From assembly GCA_020051815.1 (NCBI GenBank), contig JAGVQF010000100.1:1-6103 (forward strand): 6,103 nucleotides of DNA, read 5' to 3'. The translations under genes were made by a program, and so were the position numbers. Below the pieces are notes generated by a model. That model was not told where the DNA came from. It ran no database searches and saw only the letters and a list, made by a program, of their open reading frames with translations. This document shows positions 1 through 5,442 of this stretch, in pieces. The stretch comes from Candidatus Saganbacteria bacterium. Its GTDB lineage: Bacteria; Margulisbacteria; WOR-1; O2-12-FULL-45-9; XYB2-FULL-48-7. Each line of letters begins with the position of its first letter. The first letter of the stretch is position 1.

Positions 1-700
1 AAACCTCTTCCAGCCTGATCTTCCCCTCATACAAAGCTTTACCCACGATACAGCCCTCGACGCCGATCTCTTTTAATTTTTCGATGTCCTCTTTGGTGGC
101 AATGCCGCCCGAGGCGATGACGGCGACGCCGACCGCGTCAACGAAGGTCCTGACACTTTCAATGTTGGGGCCGGTCAGCATGCCGTCGCGGTTGATCTCG
201 GTGTAGATGAACCTTTTGACCCCCAGGCCGATCGCTTCTTTGGCCAGGGTCAGCACGTCTTTTTTGCTGACGTACATCCAGCCCTCGGCGGCGGCAAAGT
301 TGCCCTTGGCGTCGATGGCCACGGCGATCCGGTCGTCGAACTTTTCGCAGGTGCTGGAGAGGAGGTTGGGGTTCTTGATCGCCGTCGTGCCGAGGATGAT
401 CCGGTCGGCGCCAAAGCCGATCAGGTCGGAGATGGTCGTCTGGTTCCTGATCCCGCCGCCGACCTGGACGGGAATGGCGATTTCTTTTATTATTGTTTTG
501 ATGATCTCGATGTTTTCCGGCGTGCCGGTGCGCGCCCCGTCGAGGTCAACCACGTGCAGGCGTTTGGCGCCCAGCGACTCCCATTTTTTGGCGACTTCGA
601 CCGGATCGGGCGAGTAGATGATAGGGGTTTCGTAGCGGCCCTGCTTGAGCCGCACGCACTTGCCGCCGAGGATATCGATCGCTGGTATTACTTCAAACAT
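1..700 (-). CDS. hisA: HisA, phosphoribosylformimino-AICAR (ProFAR) isomerase, 3' end cut by window
   Basis: HisA performs the Amadori isomerisation of ProFAR to PRFAR, the fourth step of histidine synthesis, in the cytoplasm. I translated 233 codons from the ATG at 698-700 to the window edge; the family is about 240 residues, so only the last few are missing. The (beta/alpha)8 barrel is clear. The N-terminal VIPAIDILGGKCVRL contains catalytic Asp9, VVDLDGA sits near residue 50, VQVGGGIR near 78-85 is the first phosphate-binding segment, AIDAKG carries the second catalytic acid (Asp130), TEINRDGM is near 168-174, and IASGGI (195-200) is the second phosphate-binding segment. A GGAG lies 8-9 bases before the ATG. 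hisA follows hisH after 43 bases and is probably in the same transcript. The family call is very secure. Whether it also has TrpF-like activity, as in actinobacterial PriA, cannot be told. Confidence 0.97.
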   Translation of the reverse strand, partial: MFEVIPAIDILGGKCVRLKQGRYETPIIYSPDPVEVAKKWESLGAKRLHVVDLDGARTGTPENIEIIKTIIKEIAIPVQVGGGIRNQTTISDLIGFGADRIILGTTAIKNPNLLSSTCEKFDDRIAVAIDAKGNFAAAEGWMYVSKKDVLTLAKEAIGLGVKRFIYTEINRDGMLTGPNIESVRTFVDAVGVAVIASGGIATKEDIEKLKEIGVEGCIVGKALYEGKIRLEEV

Positions 701-703
701 TTT

Positions 704-738
704 CTTGTCTCCAGTCTCGAGTCACGGGTCACGAGTCA
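704..738. repeat. Five tandem degenerate heptamers between hisH and hisA
   Basis: On the minus strand this reads TGACTCG, TGACCCG, TGACTCG, AGACTGG, AGACAAG. The first and third units are identical, the second differs by one base, and the last two are increasingly diverged. The array fills most of the 43-base hisH-hisA gap and runs into the hisA ribosome binding site. Heptamer satellites in intergenic gaps are known in several bacteria and usually have no assigned function. Slippage here would alter hisA leader spacing without touching coding sequence. Confidence 0.6.
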
Positions 739-743
739 AAAAA

Positions 744-1367
744 TTAATGGCAAAGATTGCCGAAATTCTTTAACAACTTGAGCCCGGCTTCGCCGCTTTT
801 TTCCGGGTGGAACTGGATGCCGTAAATATTGTCTTTCCAGACCGCCGATACGAATTCTATCCCATAATCGGTGCGGGTTGCAACTATCATTTCGTCTTTG
901 GGTACGGCATAGTAGGAATGGGCAAAATAGAACATCGTCCCTTCCTCGATCCCTTCAAAGATCGGGGCCTTGTGCTTAAAGAGGAGACGATTCCAGCCCA
1001 TATGAGGGATGCTCAAGCTGGCCCAGGGAGAGCCGGCAAAGGCGAACTTTTTGACGGATCCCGGCAGGATCGCCAGCCCCTTGGCTTTGCCTTCTTCAGA
1101 TGATTCGAACAGATGCTGCATCCCGAGGCAGATGCCGAGGAAAGGTTTGCCCAGCGCTATGGCTTCTTCAACCACGCCCTCAAGCGATTGAGTACGGAGT
1201 TCGGAGATGGCCGAGTCAAATGACCCAACGCCGGGAAAAACGATCCCTTTGGCGCCGCGGATCGTGTTCTTGTCTTTGGTGATCTCCGCGTCGACGCCGA
1301 CTTTTTGGAAAGCTTTCTCGACACTGCGCAGGTTGCCGGCCCCATAGTCGATGATCGCTATAGACAT
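744..1367 (-). CDS. hisH: HisH, glutamine amidotransferase subunit of imidazole glycerol phosphate synthase
   Basis: HisH hydrolyses glutamine and passes ammonia to HisF, which turns PRFAR into imidazole glycerol phosphate and AICAR. The 207-residue product has the normal family length. The class I glutaminase triad is complete: the nucleophile Cys80 in GICLGMQ, and His187 and Glu189 in GIQFHPEKSG. Other landmarks are IIDYGAGNLRSV at the N-terminus, VFPGVGSF (43-50, oxyanion strand region), PHMGWN (121-126) and FAHSYY (148-153). The ATG at 1365-1367 lies inside the end of the upstream kinase gene (10-base overlap) and no good Shine-Dalgarno is visible, so translation is probably coupled. Its partner HisF is not in the window; hisF may follow hisA past position 1. 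I see nothing broken. Confidence 0.97.
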   Translation of the reverse strand: MSIAIIDYGAGNLRSVEKAFQKVGVDAEITKDKNTIRGAKGIVFPGVGSFDSAISELRTQSLEGVVEEAIALGKPFLGICLGMQHLFESSEEGKAKGLAILPGSVKKFAFAGSPWASLSIPHMGWNRLLFKHKAPIFEGIEEGTMFYFAHSYYAVPKDEMIVATRTDYGIEFVSAVWKDNIYGIQFHPEKSGEAGLKLLKNFGNLCH

Positions 1368-2230
1368 ATCGCGACGGCCCCGAGGACCCCGGATTCCGAA
1401 CCGAGTTTGGCGTTAACGATCTTAACGCTCTTGGCCGGCAGGGTGAGGGCGTAATCCCTGAATTCTTGCCTGATCGGGTTTAAGAGCAGCTCGCGCATCT
1501 TGGAGACGCCGCCGCCCAGGATGACCATTTCCGGGTTAAAAATATTAACCAGGTTGGCTATCCCGATGGCCAGATAATGGGCGGTGACCGCGATCACTTT
1601 TTGCGCCTTCTTGTCTCCCTGCCGGGCGGCCAGCTCGACAGAAATAGCGTCCATGCCCGCTCTCTTTTTTATCGCCGAGCCGGAAGCCAAAGCTTCAAGG
1701 CACCCAACGTTGCCGCAACCGCAAACGTAACCCTTTGAATCTATGACCATGTGGCCGAATTCACCGGCGGCACCGATCGCCCCGCGATAGATCTTCCGGT
1801 CAATTATGATCCCGCCGCCTATGCCGGTTGAGATCGTCATGTAGATGAAATGGCGGGCCTTTTGGCCTGCGCCGAAATAGGCCTCGGCCAGGGCGGCGCA
1901 GTTGGCATCATTATCCAGATGAACGGGAACTTTGAACTCCTTCTGCAGTATCTTCTTTAAATTGACCTCTTTCCAGCCGGGGAGGTTGGGGGGCTCGATC
2001 ACGATCCCTTTTTCATAAAGGATGGGGCCGGGGACGCCGATGCCAAGGCAGGATATTTTGACCTTTTGGCCGCGAATCAGCGTGTAAACGGCTTTTTTGA
2101 TGTTATCGATGACCTGTTTTTGGCCCTTTTGGGCTTCGGTGGGGATATTGACGTCGGTTATTATCTTGCCTTTCGCATCCGCGAGCGCGGCCTTAATTTT
2201 TGTCCCCCCGAGATCGATGCCGATTATCAT
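1358..2230 (-). CDS. ROK-family sugar kinase, glucokinase-like
   Basis: ROK kinases phosphorylate hexoses such as glucose, mannose or N-acetylated sugars with ATP. The 290-residue product starts with the phosphate-binding IGIDLGGTK (3-11). LDNDANCAALAE holds the presumed catalytic base Asp108. Residues 157-160 are EFGH, and the zinc site is His160 with Cys170, Cys172 and Cys177 in the CGCGNVGCLE signature. ILGGGVS (237-243) is the C-terminal nucleotide-binding loop. NLPGW (82-86) resembles bacterial glucokinases, but the substrate is not certain. The protein is short: after the zinc signature, the segment around 184-205 is compressed compared with typical 310-320-residue glucokinases. Its ATG overlaps the toxin stop codon (ATGA) and its end overlaps hisH by 10 bases. 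Its presence between a toxin and histidine genes is unexpected; I infer shared transcription, not a shared pathway. Confidence 0.93.
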   Translation of the reverse strand: MIIGIDLGGTKIKAALADAKGKIITDVNIPTEAQKGQKQVIDNIKKAVYTLIRGQKVKISCLGIGVPGPILYEKGIVIEPPNLPGWKEVNLKKILQKEFKVPVHLDNDANCAALAEAYFGAGQKARHFIYMTISTGIGGGIIIDRKIYRGAIGAAGEFGHMVIDSKGYVCGCGNVGCLEALASGSAIKKRAGMDAISVELAARQGDKKAQKVIAVTAHYLAIGIANLVNIFNPEMVILGGGVSKMRELLLNPIRQEFRDYALTLPAKSVKIVNAKLGSESGVLGAVAICL

Positions 2231-2496
2231 CTGTACACTTCTTTCCGATGAGCAATCCGCAGGATCATGATGATCAGCTGATCTCTCTCAAAACGATAGA
2301 TGATACGATAGTCGCCGACCCTGACTTTGCGTCTCCCTTTTAGATCGCCATGAAGGAAATCTCCCAGACCCGGATTGAATCCCAATTGCGAGATAGCATT
2401 GGCGATCAACGCCGCGGTTCTCGGATTGCCCTTTTTGATCCTGGCAAGCTCTTTTTTGGCCTGATTCGTTAAGAGGAGATTATAACCGAAGGGCAC
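2227..2496 (-). CDS. RelE/ParE-superfamily toxin (probable ribosome-dependent mRNA interferase), GTG start
   Basis: Toxins of this fold mostly cut mRNA in the ribosomal A site; some ParE members instead act on DNA gyrase. The 89-residue product shows the classic C-terminal half: LKGRRKVRVGDYRIIYRF (52-69), then ILRIAHRKEVYR (78-89). The basic and aromatic residues expected of active RelE-like enzymes are present (Arg59, Arg64, Arg84, Tyr88), so I favour an intact RNase. I chose the GTG at 2494-2496 because GGGAGG (2506-2511) sits 9 bases upstream and because the family usually begins like PFGYNLLLTNQAKKEL. An ATG at 2503-2505 directly abuts that GGGAGG with no spacer and would add three residues; a longer in-frame reading to 2589 runs through antitoxin coding sequence and is unlikely. 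It overlaps the antitoxin end by 17 bases and the kinase start by 4. Confidence 0.88.
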   Translation of the reverse strand: MPFGYNLLLTNQAKKELARIKKGNPRTAALIANAISQLGFNPGLGDFLHGDLKGRRKVRVGDYRIIYRFERDQLIIMILRIAHRKEVYR

Positions 2497-2695
2497 GCTT
2501 GACATCCTCCCAGCGATAAACATTTCCTTTTTTCGTTTCATCTTCGGCTTTTTTAAGCTCATTTGATTTGAGGATGTCTTGGTCTTCAAGCAATTCTTGG
2601 TAATTTTTCAACAGCCATGAATAATCTTTAAAATCGATAAGGACCTTGGAATGCATAAGTTTTTTTAAAATTTCCGCCTGTTTCTTTGTCATCAT
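2480..2695 (-). CDS. Antitoxin partner of the RelE-like toxin, Phd/YefM- or RelB-like C-terminus
   Basis: This 71-residue charged protein precedes and overlaps the toxin gene, the standard antitoxin position. Its C-terminus (about 48-71, ending GNVYRWEDVKRALRL) matches the toxin-wrapping tail common in Phd/YefM and RelB antitoxins. The middle stretch LIDFKDYSWLLKNYQELLED (19-38) resembles the part of Phd/YefM proteins that follows their DNA-binding domain. Only about 16 residues precede it, so the usual N-terminal DNA-binding fold seems absent or unrecognisable. An in-frame TGA at 2702-2704 blocks any longer start. Two ATGs lie in tandem (2693-2695 and 2690-2692); GAGGTGA is slightly better spaced for the second, so the start is uncertain by one codon. 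The antitoxin role rests on context and tail; the exact family is uncertain. Confidence 0.8.
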   Translation of the reverse strand: MMTKKQAEILKKLMHSKVLIDFKDYSWLLKNYQELLEDQDILKSNELKKAEDETKKGNVYRWEDVKRALRL

Positions 2696-2709
2696 TTCAC
2701 CTCAATACT

Positions 2710-2738
2710 ATGTTAACATTGCCGATAATAACGGTCAA
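2710..2738 (-). promoter_or_regulatory. Candidate sigma70 promoter of the antitoxin-toxin-kinase-his operon
   Basis: On the minus strand a TTGACC -35 box (2733-2738) is followed after 17 bases by a TAACAT -10 box (2710-2715). These match consensus at 5 of 6 and 4 of 6 positions. Transcription would begin near 2703, almost at the antitoxin Shine-Dalgarno, leaving a very short leader. It lies in the 53-base gap after the 97-residue gene. No convincing operator palindrome is visible; CCG and CGG flank an AT-rich heptamer in the spacer, which is weak. Read-through from the promoter at 3049-3077 is also possible. Confidence 0.5.
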
Positions 2739-2748
2739 TAATGCTGTA

Positions 2749-3042
2749 TCACGAAACAAGAACTAATCCCTTTATAAATTTACGGTAATCGCGGTAATCA
2801 AGTTTCCCGCTGATCGGTTTTAAAGATCGGCGATGGGTAAGACCGGTTATCAACGTCTTGAAATGGGTGAACCAGAGCCGCGCTTTGTTGAATTGGGCTT
2901 TTGGGGCCTTTTTCTGCCAATTGATGCCGTCGTTCAGCAAGATCTCCAGCCAGAGAAGTTCCTTTGCCTGCCGGTTCTTAACCGCCGCTTCAAGCGTTTC
3001 ACAGCCGGTGTATTTGGGTATGATCTTCAGCCTGTTCTTCAT
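2749..3042 (-). CDS. Hypothetical basic protein, 97 residues
   Basis: I do not recognise this family. The product is a soluble, strongly basic protein rich in Lys and Arg, with three Trp, one Cys (residue 14), no signal peptide, no membrane segment and no motif I can name. Residues 15-40 and 50-70 look helical; the C-terminal third carries clustered basic residues (THRRSLKPISGKLDYRDYRKF). Support for a real gene comes from a clean reading frame from ATG (3040-3042) to TGA, codon use like its neighbours, and a good promoter just upstream whose predicted start site coincides with the ATG. There is no Shine-Dalgarno, consistent with a leaderless message. It heads the leftward gene row and diverges from groES. 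Plus-strand open frames across the same bases lack comparable support. Coding is likely, function unknown. Confidence 0.62.
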   Translation of the reverse strand: MKNRLKIIPKYTGCETLEAAVKNRQAKELLWLEILLNDGINWQKKAPKAQFNKARLWFTHFKTLITGLTHRRSLKPISGKLDYRDYRKFIKGLVLVS

Positions 3043-3048
3043 GACAGA

Positions 3049-3077
3049 AGTATATCAGGGGCTTGACAGCCTGACAA
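3049..3077 (-). promoter_or_regulatory. Leftward promoter, predicted leaderless, interlocked with the groES promoter
   Basis: The minus strand carries TTGTCA (3072-3077) and TATACT (3049-3054), each 5 of 6 to consensus, with an ideal 17-base spacer. Six bases separate the -10 box from the ATG of the 97-residue gene, so transcription should start at or next to that ATG. The groES -35 box (3063-3068) lies inside this promoter's spacer, so the two promoters can hardly be occupied at once. Confidence 0.6.
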
Positions 3078-3092
3078 CCCCCATGTTATTAT
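3063..3092 (+). promoter_or_regulatory. sigma70 promoter of groES-groEL
   Basis: A perfect TTGACA -35 box (3063-3068) and a TATTAT -10 box (3087-3092, 5 of 6) are separated by 18 bases. Transcription is expected near 3098-3100, inside the CIRCE element that follows. This is the usual geometry for HrcA-repressed chaperone operons: repressor binding covers the start site. Confidence 0.85.
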
Positions 3093-3093
3093 G

Positions 3094-3120
3094 TTAGCAC
3101 TCGATTGTGATGAGTGCTAA
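3094..3120 (+). promoter_or_regulatory. CIRCE operator (HrcA binding site)
   Basis: The sequence is TTAGCACTC, nine bases, then GAGTGCTAA: a perfect 9-bp inverted repeat identical to the canonical CIRCE. HrcA binds it as a repressor and is itself kept active by GroEL, giving feedback that is released on heat shock. It overlaps the predicted groES start and would be transcribed as a hairpin at the 5' end of the mRNA. It also lies 17 bases beyond the -35 box of the leftward promoter, so HrcA could influence that one too. hrcA is not in the window. Confidence 0.97.
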
Positions 3121-3148
3121 TAATTAAAACAAGGAGGTGAGTTAGATT

Positions 3149-3445
3149 ATGGTAAGCAAGAAACTGACGCCGATCGGCGACCGGGTGGTCATTAAACCAG
3201 CGCCGGAAGAGCAAAAGACAAAGTCAGGGATCGTCCTGCCCGATACCGCCAAGGAAAAGCCGTCCGAAGGGACGGTCGTGGCGGTCGGCACCGGCCGGAT
3301 CCTCGATAACGGGCAAAAGGTGGCCATCGAAGTGAAAGTGGGTGACCTGGTCATCTACAGCAAATACGGCGGCACCGAGGTTAAGATCGATAGCGAAGAG
3401 TATATCATTTTGGCCGAACGCGATATTTTAGCGACGAAAGGATAA
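3149..3445 (+). CDS. groES: GroES, co-chaperonin (Hsp10)
   Basis: GroES forms the seven-subunit lid that closes the GroEL folding chamber in the cytoplasm. The 98-residue product has normal length. It opens with [13 protein letters not shown] (5-17), followed by the mobile loop (about 20-36) whose hydrophobic GIVLP (27-31) docks on the GroEL apical domain. [12 protein letters not shown] (39-50), [14 protein letters not shown] (65-78) and [13 protein letters not shown] (83-95) are typical of the barrel. A near-perfect Shine-Dalgarno, AAGGAGGTGA (3131-3140), lies 8 bases before the ATG and fixes the start. The CIRCE upstream implies HrcA repression and heat induction. groEL follows after 20 bases in the same transcript. 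Confidence 0.99.
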   Translation: MVSKKLTPIGDRVVIKPAPEEQKTKSGIVLPDTAKEKPSEGTVVAVGTGRILDNGQKVAIEVKVGDLVIYSKYGGTEVKIDSEEYIILAERDILATKG

Positions 3446-3465
3446 ATTTAAGGAGGTGACTCGAA

Positions 3466-5106
3466 ATGGCAGCCAAAGAAATGATGTTTGGAGATGAAGC
3501 GTGGCGGAAGCTCGAAAAAGGTGTTTCCAAAGTCGCCAACGCAGTTAAGATCACGCTCGGCCCCCGCGGCCGCAATGTGGTGCTCGAGAAAAAGTGGGGT
3601 TCGCCCACGATCACCAATGACGGGGTTTCGATCGCCAAAGAGATCGATCTGGAAGACCCGTACGAAAACATGGGCGCCCAGCTCCTGAAGGAGATCGCCA
3701 GCAAGACCAATGATATCGCCGGCGACGGCACGACCACGGCCACCCTGCTCGGTCAGATCATTTTCCGCGAAGGATTAAAGAATGTGGTCTCCGGGGCCAA
3801 CCCGATGTTCCTCAAAAAAGGGATCCATGAAGGGGTTGAGGCCGCGGTCGCTTTGTTAAAGAAACAAAGCCGGTCGGTTGAGACCAAAGAAGCGATCGCC
3901 CAGGTCGCATCGATCTCGGCCAACAATGACCCGGAGATCGGGGAACTGATCGCTAACGCGATGGAAAAAGTCGGCAAGGACGGGGTCATCACTGTCGAGG
4001 AATCAAAAGGGATCGAAACGACCCTCGAAGTGGTCGAAGGGATGCAGTTCGACAAGGGCTACGCTTCGCCGTACATGGTGACCGACCGTGAACGGATGGA
4101 GTGCGTGCTTGAAGACGCTTTTATCCTGATGACCGACAAAAAGATCAGCGCGGTCAAGGACCTCTTGCCGTCGCTCGAGAAAGTCGTTCAGGCCGGGCGC
4201 CCTTTGCTCATCATCGCTGATGAGATCGAAGGCGAAGCGCTGGCGACACTCGTCGTCAACAAGCTGCGCGGGACACTTAACGCGGTAGCGGTCAAGGCTC
4301 CCGGCTTCGGCGACCGGCGGAAAGCGATGCTCGAAGATATCGCGGTCCTAACCGGCGGTGAAGTTATTGCCGAAGAGAAGGGTCTCAACCTGGAAAATGT
4401 CAATGAGGCCTGGTTCGGTAAAGCCAAGAAGATCGTCGTCCGCAAGGAAGATACCACGATCATCGAAGGGGCGGGCGCGTCCAAAAGCGTTAAAGAGCGG
4501 ATCTCCCAGATCAAGAAGGAGATCGACCTGTCCGATTCTTCGTATGACAAGGAAAAACTGCAGGAACGCCTGGCCAAGCTCTCGGGCGGTGTCGCGGTCG
4601 TCAAGGCCGGCGCCCCCACCGAAACCGAGCTCAAAGAGAAGAAGCATCGGATCGAAGACGCTCTCTCCGCGACTCGCGCGGCGGTGGAAGAGGGGATCAT
4701 TGCCGGCGGCGGTTCCGCTTTCATTCATATCATTCCGGATATGGAAAAAGCTATGGCCGGTGCGACCGGTGACGAAAAAGTTGGACTGGCGATAGTCCTT
4801 AGGGCGCTCGAAGAGCCGCTCAAGCAGATCGCGACCAACTCCGGCTGGGAAGGCTCGGTCGTCGTTGACCGGGTCAAGAAGGAAAAAACCGGGATCGGTT
4901 TTGACGCCCAGAAACTTGAATATGTCGATATGTTCAAGGCCGGGATCGTCGATCCGCTCAAGGTGACCCGTTCTGCCCTGCAGAACGCGGCCTCCATCGC
5001 TTCCATGCTCCTGACCACCGAAGTTCTGGTGGCCGAGAAGCCGGAAGAGGACAAGCCCAAAATGCCGGCCATGCCTCAAGGCGGCGGGTATGAGGGGATG
5101 ATGTAG
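3466..5106 (+). CDS. groEL: GroEL, chaperonin (Hsp60)
   Basis: GroEL is the tetradecameric ATP-driven folding chamber. The 546-residue product is complete and numbers almost exactly like E. coli GroEL. ATP-site residues are LGPRG (31-35), Asp52 in TNDGVS, Asp87 in GDGTTT (86-91), the hydrolytic Asp398 in [15 protein letters not shown], and GGG at 414-416. Apical substrate- and GroES-binding positions are kept: Tyr199, Tyr203, Leu234, Leu237, Leu259, Val263 and Val264, with Met at 204 in place of the E. coli Phe. The tail ends GGGYEGMM, a short version of the flexible GGM tail. AAGGAGGTGA (3450-3459) lies 6 bases before the ATG. It is co-transcribed with groES under CIRCE control and ends before a strong terminator. 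Long antisense open frames across it are codon-bias shadows. Confidence 0.99.
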   Translation: MAAKEMMFGDEAWRKLEKGVSKVANAVKITLGPRGRNVVLEKKWGSPTITNDGVSIAKEIDLEDPYENMGAQLLKEIASKTNDIAGDGTTTATLLGQIIFREGLKNVVSGANPMFLKKGIHEGVEAAVALLKKQSRSVETKEAIAQVASISANNDPEIGELIANAMEKVGKDGVITVEESKGIETTLEVVEGMQFDKGYASPYMVTDRERMECVLEDAFILMTDKKISAVKDLLPSLEKVVQAGRPLLIIADEIEGEALATLVVNKLRGTLNAVAVKAPGFGDRRKAMLEDIAVLTGGEVIAEEKGLNLENVNEAWFGKAKKIVVRKEDTTIIEGAGASKSVKERISQIKKEIDLSDSSYDKEKLQERLAKLSGGVAVVKAGAPTETELKEKKHRIEDALSATRAAVEEGIIAGGGSAFIHIIPDMEKAMAGATGDEKVGLAIVLRALEEPLKQIATNSGWEGSVVVDRVKKEKTGIGFDAQKLEYVDMFKAGIVDPLKVTRSALQNAASIASMLLTTEVLVAEKPEEDKPKMPAMPQGGGYEGMM

Positions 5107-5140
5107 TCGGATAGATCGATAGTTGATGGATTGATAGAGA

Positions 5141-5185
5141 GGGCCGGGGGACTTGCCTGACGTAGGCAGGAAACCCGGCCCTTTT
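5141..5185 (+). terminator. Intrinsic terminator of groES-groEL
   Basis: A perfect 8-bp outer stem, GGGCCGGG (5141-5148) with CCCGGCCC (5174-5181), is followed by TTTT (5182-5185). Inside it, across a 3+3 base internal loop, TGCCT (5154-5158) pairs with AGGCA (5164-5168) around a GACGT loop, and the stem extends outward by a G-T and a C-G pair. It starts 35 bases after the groEL stop. The bases between (5107-5140) are a GAT-rich, loosely repetitive stretch with no other signal. Confidence 0.9.
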
Positions 5186-5214
5186 CTTCCTCACCCGCTG
5201 GCACAAACCGTCCT

Positions 5215-5291
5215 CCCTCTCCATTTTCCCGATGCTTCGATCGGGATCCCGAAGCATTATATATTATATGGTCATCGGGACATGGAGAGGG
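5215..5291. repeat. Nested long hairpin inside the palindromic element
   Basis: CCCTCTCCAT (5215-5224) pairs with ATGGAGAGGG (5282-5291). After a 2/1-base bulge, TCCCGATG (5227-5234) pairs with CATCGGGA (5273-5280), giving 18 paired bases. The 38-base loop can fold too: ATGCTTCG (5232-5239) pairs with CGAAGCAT (5250-5257), which competes with the inner stem, and CCCGAT (5228-5233) can pair with ATCGGG (5240-5245). At least three mutually exclusive folds therefore share this segment. An AT-only run follows at 5256-5269. Confidence 0.75.
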
Positions 5292-5306
5292 GAAGACAAT
5301 TGTATT

Positions 5307-5331
5307 CCCCTTCTCCCTCTGGGAGAAGGGG
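5307..5331. repeat. Perfect 11-bp hairpin inside the palindromic element
   Basis: CCCCTTCTCCC (5307-5317) and GGGAGAAGGGG (5321-5331) are exact complements around a TCT loop. No T-run follows, so it is not a standard intrinsic terminator on the plus strand. This stem is the most REP-like piece of the element. It lies just upstream of the nusA promoter and could stall read-through polymerase or bind a protein; neither is shown. Confidence 0.75.
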
Positions 5332-5367
5332 GCAGGTTAAACGCCAGCGGATGAGGGCTGTGTCAGG

Positions 5368-5396
5368 TTGACAAGCCCCGGCCAGGTTGCTATAAT
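5368..5396 (+). promoter_or_regulatory. Perfect-consensus sigma70 promoter of nusA
   Basis: TTGACA (5368-5373) and TATAAT (5391-5396) both match consensus 6 of 6 with the ideal 17-base spacer. Transcription is predicted near 5403, giving a leader of about 90 bases. Such an unweakened promoter before a regulatory gene suggests that control is applied after initiation, which fits the hairpin directly downstream. Confidence 0.92.
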
Positions 5397-5405
5397 TTAG
5401 GTGTT

Positions 5406-5442
5406 AAAAAGTGGGAAGAACTCCCACTTTTTGTCATTTTTT
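5406..5442 (+). terminator. Terminator-like hairpin at the start of the nusA leader (candidate attenuator)
   Basis: AAAAAGTGGGA (5406-5416) and TCCCACTTTTT (5422-5432) are perfect 11-bp complements around AGAAC. The arm ends in five Ts, and six more Ts follow at 5437-5442. It begins only about three bases after the predicted transcription start, so termination would release an RNA of about 30-40 bases. It lies between promoter and gene, so it must be partly bypassed for nusA expression. The palindrome is also terminator-like on the other strand. Alternatively it may be a 5'-end hairpin that protects the mRNA. Confidence 0.75.

Larger units (their letters stand above)
5189..5356. repeat. Palindromic REP/MITE-like element between groEL and nusA
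   Basis: The ends form an imperfect inverted repeat: CCTCACCCGCTGGC (5189-5202) against the complement of 5343-5356, which reads CCTCATCCGCTGGC (13 of 14). Going inward, both arms continue with similar pyrimidine-rich sequence ending CCCTCTCC on the left and CCCTTCTCC on the right. The element thus looks like two inverted copies of one unit of about 36 bases around a centre of roughly 75-80 bases. It contains two strong hairpins, listed separately. The CCCTCTCC and GGATGAGGG flavour resembles REP-like repeats scattered in many bacterial genomes. There is no transposase and no clear target-site duplication. A 72-residue open frame over it is of the peptide type such repeats often produce and is not a gene. 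Confidence 0.7.

Noticed and set aside
207..617. 136-residue plus-strand open frame across hisA
   Set aside because: hisA on the minus strand has continuous family-specific motifs over these bases; this frame has no recognisable domain or ribosome binding site.
2505..2589. Longer N-terminus for the toxin (start at 2589, 120 residues)
   Set aside because: The extra 31 residues are an out-of-frame reading of the antitoxin gene, lysine-rich and without family resemblance; RelE-type toxins are about 85-95 residues.
2700..2748. Possible terminator or operator palindrome between the 97-residue gene and the antitoxin
   Set aside because: Only a 3-bp CCG/CGG symmetry around an AT-rich heptamer and a GTTAAC hexamer are visible, without a real stem or T-run.
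2833..3097. Two overlapping plus-strand open frames of 77 and 79 residues opposite the 97-residue gene
   Set aside because: Both lack a promoter and ribosome binding site and run into the groES promoter region; the minus-strand frame has better start context.
4188..4724. 178-residue minus-strand open frame inside groEL
   Set aside because: Low-complexity Ser/Ala-rich antisense product that arises from the regular codons of groEL; no start signals.
4348..5079. 243-residue minus-strand open frame inside groEL
   Set aside because: It is a mirror of groEL codon bias. The plus-strand GroEL reading is unmistakable and complete, and the antisense product shows no family features.
5153..5371. 72-residue plus-strand open frame after groEL
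   Set aside because: It begins inside the groEL terminator stem and runs through the palindromic repeats; the Ser-Pro-Ser-Gly-Arg-Arg-rich product is the typical translation of REP-like repeats, and no ribosome binding site precedes it.
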